Shown in pieces: positions 55,185 to 64,000 of a stretch of 64,000 nucleotides of DNA. The number at the start of each line of letters is the position of its first letter. Positions within the stretch are counted from its first letter, which is position 1. The stretch is from Bacteroidales bacterium M2 (GTDB taxonomy: Bacteria; Bacteroidota; Bacteroidia; Bacteroidales; Muribaculaceae): positions 11,677 through 75,676 of the forward strand of contig LUJM01000014.1 of the NCBI GenBank assembly GCA_001689415.1, written 5' to 3'. The notes under the pieces are model-generated. The model was not told the DNA's origin, searched no databases, and worked only from the letters and a program-made list of their open reading frames with translations. Position numbers and translations under genes: made by a program.

Positions 55185-56816
55185 TCAACGGTCGATATCA
55201 GGCACGATATAGTCGAGCGAGCCGCCGATTGTGATAAGGTCGGCAATCTTCTGACCGCGGGTGATATGGTCTACCACCGCTGCCTGGGGCAGACAGGGGG
55301 TAGCGAGCTTGATACGGTAAGGCTTTGTAGAGCCGTCGCTTTCGAGATAGATACCGAATGCGCCACGGCAGCCCTCAGTGAGCTGGAACCATTTGCCTAC
55401 GGGGAGTTTGATTACCTTGGGTACTTTTACGCAATATTCGCCGTCGGGGATATTGTCGACAAGCTGCTCGAGAATCTTGGCCGATTCTTCCATTTCGCGC
55501 ATACGGCATTTGAAACGTGCCATAGAGTCGCCTTCGGTAGCAACAACTTCTTCGAAGTCGAGTTCCGAATAGATGCTGTAGGGTTGAAGCTTACGCATGT
55601 CGCAAGCCCAGCCCGAGGCGCGGCCAGAAGGACCGGTTACGCCGTAAGCGATAGCATCCTCACGCGAAAGTACGCCAACGCCTTCCATACGGTTCTTGGC
55701 GATAACGTTGCCGGTAAAGATTTCGTTGTATTCTTTGATATTCTTGGGCAGTACGGCGAGCAGGGCTTTCACGTCGTCGACAAAGTCGGGAGCGAGGTCC
55801 TGCATCACACCACCGATGCAATCGTAGTTGAATGTCATGCGGGCACCGCAGGTCTTCTCCATGATGTCGAGAATCTGCTCACGCACACGCAGTGTGTAAA
55901 AGAGCATTGTCGTTGCACCAAGGTCCATGCAGTATGTACCGATAAAGAGGCAGTGAGATGCGATACGCGACAGCTCGTCCATCATCACACGGATTACCTG
56001 TGCGCGACGGCTGATTTCGATACCGGCAGCCTTCTCGATAATCATACACAGAGCATGGTGGTAGTTGTGTGCCGAGAAGTAGTCCATTCGGTCCATAAAA
56101 TGGAGCGTCTGGGGATAAGAGAGCGATTCGCACAATTTTTCGATACCGCGATGGATATAACCCAGATAGATATCGATTTTCTGGATTTCCTCGCCGTTGA
56201 CAGCTGTGCGGAAACGAAGCACGCCGTGGGTAGCGGGGTGCTGCGGGCCGATATTCACTACGAAATCGTCTTTCTCGAAGATGCGGCGCTGGCCCTTAAC
56301 GAGCTGGCCTTTGTCGTCGAGGCTGTAAACGTCGGTAAAGTCGGTCTGGCGCTCGTTTTCAATCGACACGGGGTTGATTTCAGGATTGGCATCGTAGTCC
56401 TTACGCATGGGATAGCCTACCCAGTCGAGGTTGAGGAACAGGCGGCGCATATCGCTGTGGCCCACGAAGATGATACCGAAGAAATCGTATACTTCGCGTT
56501 CGTAGAGACCGGCCACATGCCACACGTCTTCCACCGAGTGTATCCAGGGTTTCTCGCGGTCGCCCTTGGCAATAACCTTCACACCGACAATATCGTTTGT
56601 CTTTGTCGACATCAGATAGTATATAGCGCCGAGGTTTTCGGTCCAGTCCATGCCTACCACGGTAACGCAGTAGTCGAATTTGAGATCGGCGTCGTCGCGG
56701 AGGGCGAGAGCCATATCATGCCACTGCTCTTCGGGGATAGTCACCAGAGGGGTGGCATCGCCTTCGACTGTAGCGGCGGGGAAGAGGGTCTGTATCTTTT
56801 GGATGAAATTAGCCAT
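55185..56816 (-). CDS. nuoCD: NADH-quinone oxidoreductase subunit C/D fusion
   Basis: Fused complex I subunit of 543 residues. The N-terminal NuoC part (about 1-165) includes WHVAGLYEREVYDFFGIIFVGHSD. The NuoD part follows (from about 186) with NIGPQHPATHGVLRF, the HRGIEKLCESLSYPQ segment and the C-terminal DYIVPDIDR. This fusion is common in Bacteroidota and gammaproteobacteria. It starts 21 bases after nuoB and ends 45 bases before nuoH. Confidence 0.96.
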   Translation of the reverse strand: MANFIQKIQTLFPAATVEGDATPLVTIPEEQWHDMALALRDDADLKFDYCVTVVGMDWTENLGAIYYLMSTKTNDIVGVKVIAKGDREKPWIHSVEDVWHVAGLYEREVYDFFGIIFVGHSDMRRLFLNLDWVGYPMRKDYDANPEINPVSIENERQTDFTDVYSLDDKGQLVKGQRRIFEKDDFVVNIGPQHPATHGVLRFRTAVNGEEIQKIDIYLGYIHRGIEKLCESLSYPQTLHFMDRMDYFSAHNYHHALCMIIEKAAGIEISRRAQVIRVMMDELSRIASHCLFIGTYCMDLGATTMLFYTLRVREQILDIMEKTCGARMTFNYDCIGGVMQDLAPDFVDDVKALLAVLPKNIKEYNEIFTGNVIAKNRMEGVGVLSREDAIAYGVTGPSGRASGWACDMRKLQPYSIYSELDFEEVVATEGDSMARFKCRMREMEESAKILEQLVDNIPDGEYCVKVPKVIKLPVGKWFQLTEGCRGAFGIYLESDGSTKPYRIKLATPCLPQAAVVDHITRGQKIADLITIGGSLDYIVPDIDR

Positions 56817-56837
56817 AACAGAAATTAATGACCGGGG

Positions 56838-57446
56838 TTAATCTTCGACGCCCTCCACGGGGTGCTGGGCGAGAAATTCTTGCTGTTTTTCCTTGCGGTT
56901 TACGCCACCGAAGAAGCGTTCAACCTTAATCTTACGCGACAACTGCATGATGCCGTAGATCATCGCCTCGGGACGGGGAGGACAACCGGGCACAAACACA
57001 TCGACAGGCACGATATCCTCGATGCCTTTTGCCACGTGGTAGCTATTGCGGAACGGGCCGCCGGAGATAGCGCAGCTACCGCAAGCAATCACATACTTGG
57101 GCTCTGCGAGCTGATCGTATAGACGGCGGAATACCGGCACCATACGGTGAACGATTGTACCGGCAACCATCATAAAGTCGGCCTGACGGGGCGACGAACG
57201 CGCCACTTCCCAACCAAAACGCGCCATATCGAAACGTGCAGCACCGAGACTTACGAACTCGATACCGCAGCAGCTTGTGGCGAATGTAAGAGGCCAGATA
57301 GAGTTGGAACGGCCCCAGTTGATAAGTTTGTCGAGCGAACCGACAATCACATTTGTGCCGCTTTCCTGCAGCTCTTTTACGAGACTTTCGATATACTCGT
57401 TATCTTTCCATGCGTCATAAGGCATGCTTTTGGTCGTTACTTCCAT
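56838..57446 (-). CDS. nuoB: NADH-quinone oxidoreductase subunit B
   Basis: Carries the terminal N2 iron-sulfur cluster of complex I; 202 residues. The ligand cysteines are visible in TSCCGIEF (two adjacent cysteines), IACGSCAISGGPF and VPGCPPRPEA. It overlaps nuoA by 10 bases. Confidence 0.97.
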   Translation of the reverse strand: MEVTTKSMPYDAWKDNEYIESLVKELQESGTNVIVGSLDKLINWGRSNSIWPLTFATSCCGIEFVSLGAARFDMARFGWEVARSSPRQADFMMVAGTIVHRMVPVFRRLYDQLAEPKYVIACGSCAISGGPFRNSYHVAKGIEDIVPVDVFVPGCPPRPEAMIYGIMQLSRKIKVERFFGGVNRKEKQQEFLAQHPVEGVED

Positions 57447-57817
57447 TCAAGAGCTCCTTTCCGCCAGGCATAAACGAGGCCCAGCACCAAGATGCCGAAG
57501 AATACGGCGATGCATAATAAACCATCGGCGCCCAGCTCGCGCATCCTCACTGCCCAGGGGAAGAGGAAGACGGTCTCGACGTCGAACATAAGGAATAGAA
57601 TAGCAAAGAGATAATAACCCACTTTGAACTGCGACATAGACTCGCCGCGGGTGGGGATACCGCATTCATAGGCTTCACCCTTCTGAGGGTTGAAGGAACT
57701 CGGCGAGATGAGCTTGGCAATCCAAAGTGCCAAGGCCACCAGCGCTATACCGGTTAGGAGCGCTGTGATACCCAAGAGCCCGTTGTTCTCTATTCCGAAG
57801 ATGGCTGTTGTGATCAT
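57437..57817 (-). CDS. nuoA: NADH-quinone oxidoreductase subunit A
   Basis: First gene of the run; 126 residues and three transmembrane helices. The conserved YECGIPTRGESMSQFKVGYYLFAILFLMFDVETVFLFPWAV region is a hallmark of NuoA. It overlaps nuoB by 10 bases. The promoter is a TTTC-20-TATCTTTG element at 57963-57994. Confidence 0.97.
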   Translation of the reverse strand: MITTAIFGIENNGLLGITALLTGIALVALALWIAKLISPSSFNPQKGEAYECGIPTRGESMSQFKVGYYLFAILFLMFDVETVFLFPWAVRMRELGADGLLCIAVFFGILVLGLVYAWRKGALEWK

Positions 57818-57962
57818 ATTTTGATTGAGTTTATTTTCAGTGGTCTAATAAGGTAGCCCCTTCGCCTGCAATGCCGAGAGTTTTGGAGAGAACACATTGA
57901 CAGACAAAGGATTACACCGCAACGCGGCATACAAGCGTCGGCTAAACGCCTGATTTTTGCTG

Positions 57963-57994
57963 CAAAGATACAATTTTTATCCCATTAAATGAAA
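57963..57994 (-). promoter_or_regulatory. Promoter of the nuo-atp-nuo operon
   Basis: The minus strand shows TTTC (57991-57994), a 20-base spacer and TATCTTTG (57963-57970). The -33 differs by one base from TTTG. The leader would be about 140 nt. In the 351-base gap 57818-58168 I see only this promoter and the terminator at 58078-58117. Confidence 0.6.
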
Positions 57995-58071
57995 TCTAAA
58001 AAGAAATATTTTTTACATTTTTTACATTTTTCAAGCCAAAAATTACAACTTTCGCCACCGAGCATAGACAA

Positions 58072-58117
58072 CAAAAAAAATCCTGCATCGCCGTTCACCG
58101 ACAGCTATGCAGGATTT
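58072..58117 (-). terminator. Terminator after the lipoprotein gene
   Basis: AAATCCTGCAT (58078-58088) pairs with ATGCAGGATTT (58107-58117), 18-base loop. On the minus strand it is followed by eight to nine T (A-run 58073-58080). It ends the unit upstream of the nuo promoter region. Confidence 0.75.
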
Positions 58118-58168
58118 CGTATGCTTAACAAATAATATTACGATTCAGATCGCGCCATATTTCATTGT

Positions 58169-59035
58169 TCATTCAGGCACATAGCCGCAGTCGGCAGCCA
58201 CATGGAATACCGTGCCATGGAACATTGTAGGAGCACAGTCAAACTCAAAATCGAAGCCGCTGCCGAAATCTAATTCACCCTTAAGATTGCTGATCGGGAA
58301 GGCCGGATATGGAGTATTATTGCTTTCGGGCACGATATTGTCGATGCTAAATATTGCCTTCGAGCCCTGCATTATAAAAGGTATGTTCTTCAGCACGATA
58401 TCCATTGCGGGCATCTTCGACATGAACTGAGCCTTGTGCACGGCAATATTGACACAGCGGGTATCGATATTAAACGACAAACTATACTCTGTTTCTTTAG
58501 TTTCAAAGGGAGCCATGGTATCGGAAATACTCTTTGTGGTGCCAAAGCAGATCTGCGACGACTGAGCCGACACCACAGTATAGCGGCGGTCGAGGGTCAT
58601 TTCCACACAAAATGCAGGATTGTATCTATCACCCACAATTCGCTGATACAGACGCATAGAGAATTTACCAATCGCCGGCGACACTGCCACACCGGGAATC
58701 GAAGGTGTGATATCCTCGCCGGTAAGAACGATCCAACCGTCTTTGTCAATGGCAAATTTGAGGTCTGTAATGGTAAATGTAGGATAAGCGGTACCATCGG
58801 TAAGTTTAAGGCCCGAAATAGTTATATCAGCCGAAGGCTTTGTATAATTAAGGCGCACCTTAAAGCCCATATTAGTATAATATGCAGCAGGACCGTCGGC
58901 GAAATCACTTACATATGCGAAGCAATTGGTAAGGGTCTGCTCGGTAATGGTCTCATTTGAGGTAGTCTTCTCGCACGATGTAGCCAAAACACAGGCAAGC
59001 AACAACGAGGTAAGATAATGTAGATACTTCTTCAT
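58169..59035 (-). CDS. Lipoprotein, unknown function
   Basis: Protein of 288 residues with a type II signal peptide: MKKYLHYLTSLLLACVLATSC, lipidated at the cysteine in ATSC (residue 21). The rest alternates short beta-prone stretches (ITISGLKLTDGTAYPTFTITD, PYPAFPISNLKGELDFGSGF); the two GLKL/NLKGEL-like segments hint at an internal repeat of two similar domains. No family is recognised with confidence; DUF4840-like Bacteroidales lipoproteins are the closest thought. It is a single gene with its own promoter and terminator. Confidence 0.8.
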   Translation of the reverse strand: MKKYLHYLTSLLLACVLATSCEKTTSNETITEQTLTNCFAYVSDFADGPAAYYTNMGFKVRLNYTKPSADITISGLKLTDGTAYPTFTITDLKFAIDKDGWIVLTGEDITPSIPGVAVSPAIGKFSMRLYQRIVGDRYNPAFCVEMTLDRRYTVVSAQSSQICFGTTKSISDTMAPFETKETEYSLSFNIDTRCVNIAVHKAQFMSKMPAMDIVLKNIPFIMQGSKAIFSIDNIVPESNNTPYPAFPISNLKGELDFGSGFDFEFDCAPTMFHGTVFHVAADCGYVPE

Positions 59036-59067
59036 GTTTTTGCAAAAGATTGTTTTTTACAGGAGCG

Positions 59068-59099
59068 CAAAAGTAACAATAAATCGCGATGCATCCAAA
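59068..59099 (-). promoter_or_regulatory. Promoter of the lipoprotein gene
   Basis: The minus strand reads TTTG (59096-59099), a 20-base spacer and TACTTTTG (59068-59075), an exact consensus match, 33 bases before the ATG. Confidence 0.7.
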
Positions 59100-59177
59100 T
59101 AAATAGATGTCGCACAATCCGTTTTTAAGACTTTTTACCATATATCAGACCCAACAAAAGCCCATACATCTGTAAAA

Positions 59178-59325
59178 ACTCCCTTGAAAAAATCGCACAT
59201 CAGCCACAAAACTCCCTTGGAAAAATCGCACATCAGCCACAAAACTCCCTTGAAAAAATCGCACTTCGACCACAAAACTCCCTTGAAAAAATCGCACATC
59301 GGCCACAAAACTCCCTTAAAAAAAT
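59178..59325. repeat. 33-bp tandem repeat array (4 full units plus a partial)
   Basis: Units start at 59178, 59211, 59244, 59277 and 59310, each opening ACTCCCTTG (or CTTA in the last), then an A-run and TCGCACATC. They differ by one to three bases. As 33 is a multiple of 3, the minus strand reads an 11-residue repeated peptide (FFKGVLWLMCD-like) without a stop over 59135-59338. It is placed in the 551-base gap between the lipoprotein and typA genes. No spacers separate the units, so it is not CRISPR. Confidence 0.85.
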
Positions 59326-59487
59326 ACCAAAAGCACACGCACCGTACTCAACCACCCTGAGAAGTATCACGTAGAGCACGCCATAAAACTTGGGGACTAC
59401 AACATAGGATACTCGGGCGGAATCCTCACTCTGCCGCTGTATCTGGGCTTTCTTATTCCGCGCCTTGGCTACATTCCAACGACCTGA
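59320..59487 (+). pseudogene. Possible coding remnant, C-terminal fragment
   Basis: After an in-frame TAA (59317-59319) the plus strand stays open for 55 codons to TGA at 59485-59487, without a start codon. The predicted peptide has NHPEKYHVEHAIKLGDYN, then a hydrophobic ILTLPLYLGFLIPRLGYI. It looks like the end of a membrane protein gene whose front has been lost or replaced by the repeat array. I do not recognise the family, and it may be chance. Confidence 0.35.
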
Positions 59488-59554
59488 CAGGCCATATTTA
59501 GCGACTCATTATATTTTTTTGCTCCTACATTCACTGTATTTCGTGGTTTTTGCG

Positions 59555-59562
59555 TAATTTTG
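59555..59562 (+). promoter_or_regulatory. Candidate -7 element of typA
   Basis: TAATTTTG (TAnnTTTG pattern), 24 bases before the typA ATG. A convincing -33 box was not found. Confidence 0.5.
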
Positions 59563-59586
59563 CAACTTGAAACAACCCAATAGAGT

Positions 59587-61386
<1,800 letters not shown>

Positions 61387-61397
61387 TCACAGCTATT

Positions 61398-62243
61398 ATG
61401 ACGCAACGCTTCTCTCTCAACCTGCGCGGCCGACTGGTCGAATACGACCGGCCGGCCGTAATGGGCATACTCAATGTTACCCCCGACTCATTTTACAGCG
61501 GGTCGCGGGCACAAACCTGCGCCGATATATCAGCCGCAGCCAAAGGCCTTGTTGCCAATGGTGCCGACATGATTGATATCGGCGCTTATTCTTCGCGCCC
61601 GGGGGCCGACGATGTGCCCGCAGCCGAGGAGTTGCGTCGCATAGAACAAGGCATCAAGGCAGTCCGAGAAGCCGTCGGTCACGACATACCGCTATCTGTC
61701 GACACATTCCGCGCCGAGGTGGCCCGCAAGGCTATTGAATGGGGCGCTGATATCATCAACGACATCTCAGGCGGCAGCGCCGACCCGGCCATGGCCGAGA
61801 CTGTAGCCTCATTGCAAGTGCCCTACATCCTCATGCACATGCGCGGCACCCCGGCCACAATGCAGTCGATGACCGAATACAACGACGTAGTGGCTGATGT
61901 TATAGCCGAAATGTCGCACCAACTTTACAGCCTCGAAGAAGCCGGAGTTGCCGACATCATTATCGACCCCGGCTTCGGCTTTGCCAAGACTCTCGACCAG
62001 AATTACCGCCTGCTTGCACACCTCGATGACTTCAAAATACTTGGCCGCCCCATACTTGCCGGTATGTCGCGCAAATCAATGCTCACCAAGCTGCTCGGCA
62101 TCGAAGCCGCCGATGCCCTTGCCGCCACGGCAATTGTCGGCGCTCTCGCTATCGAGCGCGGCGCGGCGATATTACGCGTACACGACCCCCTCGAAGCTGC
62201 ACAGACAATATCCATAGTGGCGAGATTATCGCAAAACACCTAA
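61398..62243 (+). CDS. folP: Dihydropteroate synthase
   Basis: Joins 6-hydroxymethyl-dihydropterin pyrophosphate with p-aminobenzoate to make dihydropteroate, the sulfonamide target. The 281-residue TIM-barrel protein has MGILNVTPDSFYSGS (about 22-36), ADMIDIGAYSSRPGA, INDISGG and PYILMHMRGTP, and a C-terminal AILRVHDP. It is followed after 12 bases by cdaA, an arrangement also known from other Bacteroidota. Confidence 0.96.
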   Translation: MTQRFSLNLRGRLVEYDRPAVMGILNVTPDSFYSGSRAQTCADISAAAKGLVANGADMIDIGAYSSRPGADDVPAAEELRRIEQGIKAVREAVGHDIPLSVDTFRAEVARKAIEWGADIINDISGGSADPAMAETVASLQVPYILMHMRGTPATMQSMTEYNDVVADVIAEMSHQLYSLEEAGVADIIIDPGFGFAKTLDQNYRLLAHLDDFKILGRPILAGMSRKSMLTKLLGIEAADALAATAIVGALAIERGAAILRVHDPLEAAQTISIVARLSQNT

Positions 62244-62255
62244 CCATACCATACG

Positions 62256-63038
62256 ATGCTCGACTTCGGTATCAAAGACGCTATAGACATACTGGTTTTC
62301 GCAGTACTGCTCTACTACATCTACCGGTTCATGAAAGAATCGGGTACAATCAATATTTTCTATGGCGTGCTTGCGTTTATCGTAGTATGGATACTGGCGT
62401 CCGAGATATTCGACATGCGCCTTATCGGCACGATACTCGACAAGTTTATGGCTATCGGGTTGATAATCTTGGTCATACTCTTTCAAGAGCCTATCAAGCG
62501 CTTTCTTGTCGAGCTTGGCAGTCAACGGCGCTGGCGCTTCCTGAGCAAACTATTCCACCACCATAAAGAAGAAATCGACAACAAGGCCCTCGCCTGGGTC
62601 ATGCCTATCGTATACGCCTGCATGAGCATGAGCAAAAGCAAGACCGGCGCACTCATCGTAGTAGAGCAATCCGTCCCGCTCGACAACTACGCAGGGTCGG
62701 GCGACCGCATTGACTCGCAGATAAATACCCGCTTGATCGAAAACATCTTCTTCAAGAATTCACCACTCCACGACGGTGCCATGATTATCGCCCATGGCCG
62801 CATCGAAGCCGCCGGCTGCATCCTTCCCGTAAGCCACGACAGCGACGTGCCACGCACGCTCGGTCTGCGTCACCGCTCCGCCCTTGGCATCGCTCAGGCC
62901 ACCGACGCACTGGCCATAGTCGTAAGCGAGGAAACCGGCAACATATCGATAGCCCACAGAGGCAAACTCGCCACCAGGCTTAGCAGCACCGAGCTCGAGC
63001 ACCGACTCAACACCATTGCCATAACAATGGCGAAGTAA
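62256..63038 (+). CDS. cdaA: Diadenylate cyclase (CdaA type)
   Basis: Makes the second messenger cyclic di-AMP from two ATP. The 260-residue protein has about three N-terminal membrane helices (residues about 10-80) and then a DAC (DisA_N) domain with the catalytic DGA (173-175, LHDGAMII) and RHR (205-207, GLRHRSALGI) motifs. It follows folP in the same transcript. In related bacteria it is often the only c-di-AMP synthase, which would link folate and cell-wall or osmotic control; this is family knowledge, not seen here. Confidence 0.95.
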   Translation: MLDFGIKDAIDILVFAVLLYYIYRFMKESGTINIFYGVLAFIVVWILASEIFDMRLIGTILDKFMAIGLIILVILFQEPIKRFLVELGSQRRWRFLSKLFHHHKEEIDNKALAWVMPIVYACMSMSKSKTGALIVVEQSVPLDNYAGSGDRIDSQINTRLIENIFFKNSPLHDGAMIIAHGRIEAAGCILPVSHDSDVPRTLGLRHRSALGIAQATDALAIVVSEETGNISIAHRGKLATRLSSTELEHRLNTIAITMAK

Positions 63039-63224
63039 CCACAGACTCAGAGCTTTGAGCAACTCTTAAAGACCGGCATATTTAAAAATACGATGCAGTC
63101 GAGGAGACCGAGGCGCTTTTTGCGTTCATACTCAGTCGTGTAGCTCGCCTCGCCCCCTTGTATTAAATGAAAAATCACCCGAATAAGCCTCAATAATCAC
63201 TCCCGACTAATTTTTTCGGGTTAA

Positions 63225-64000
<776 letters not shown>

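Noticed and set aside
55266..56828. Long plus-strand open frame (520 codons) opposite nuoCD
   Set aside because: Antisense shadow of a conserved fusion gene; no motif and no start context.
59178..59325. CRISPR array
   Set aside because: Repeats are contiguous with no unique spacers between them and no cas genes are in the window.
59135..59338. Small repeat protein on the minus strand as a real gene
   Set aside because: The frame is a by-product of a 33-bp period; no promoter or family is seen. It is reported as a repeat and as a finding only.

Overview
The window comes from a member of the Bacteroidales, most likely a Muribaculaceae-type gut bacterium. The order is supported by three observations: repeated TTTG / TAnnTTTG promoters, the Bacteroidota-only type IX secretion (T9SS) genes, and a 14-kDa-type complex I that lacks nuoEFG. 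The family assignment is inferred from gene content only. The DNA is gene-dense and moderately GC-rich, except for an AT-rich restriction-modification (R-M) island at about 19.9-23.9 kb. No rRNA, tRNA or CRISPR array was seen.

Layout. Positions 0.1-6.6 kb (minus strand): an ECF sigma factor, a membrane protein placed like an anti-sigma factor, a Spy-like periplasmic protein, a formate/nitrite-type channel, an ABC-F ATPase and a TonB-dependent receptor. Then come ribosomal protein L31 (type B), a B3/B4-domain protein coupled to a YrdC-type t6A synthase, the acetate pathway pta-ackA, two small membrane proteins, and bioB-rRNA/tRNA methyltransferase-radA. A plus-strand unit carries an acyltransferase, a metallophosphoesterase, tex and a short HPPK-like gene.

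Positions 20.1-23.7 kb: two C5-cytosine methyltransferases flank a putative restriction endonuclease gene that is split by one in-frame TAA. Positions 23.9-30.9 kb: a T9SS core locus, porT-porP-gldK-gldL-gldM-gldN. An MFS exporter follows. Positions 32.3-40.5 kb (minus strand): three secreted proteins that end in T9SS-type C-terminal sorting regions (an M6 metalloprotease, a leucine-rich-repeat protein and a PL9-like polysaccharide lyase), plus two small unknown genes. Secretion machine and likely cargo are thus neighbours.

Positions 40.5-57.8 kb (minus strand): one 18-gene run, nuoA-B-CD-H, then the complete ATP synthase set atpD-C-B-E-F-H-A-G, then nuoI-J-K-L-M-N. The ATP synthase genes sit inside the complex I genes, so proton pumping and ATP synthesis are likely co-expressed. 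Positions 58-64 kb: an unknown lipoprotein, a 33-bp tandem repeat array beside a coding remnant, then typA, folP, cdaA and the start of a GAPDH gene cut by the right edge.

Nearly all genes lack a strong Shine-Dalgarno sequence, as is usual in this phylum. Starts were chosen from homologous N-termini, signal peptides and overlaps with neighbours.
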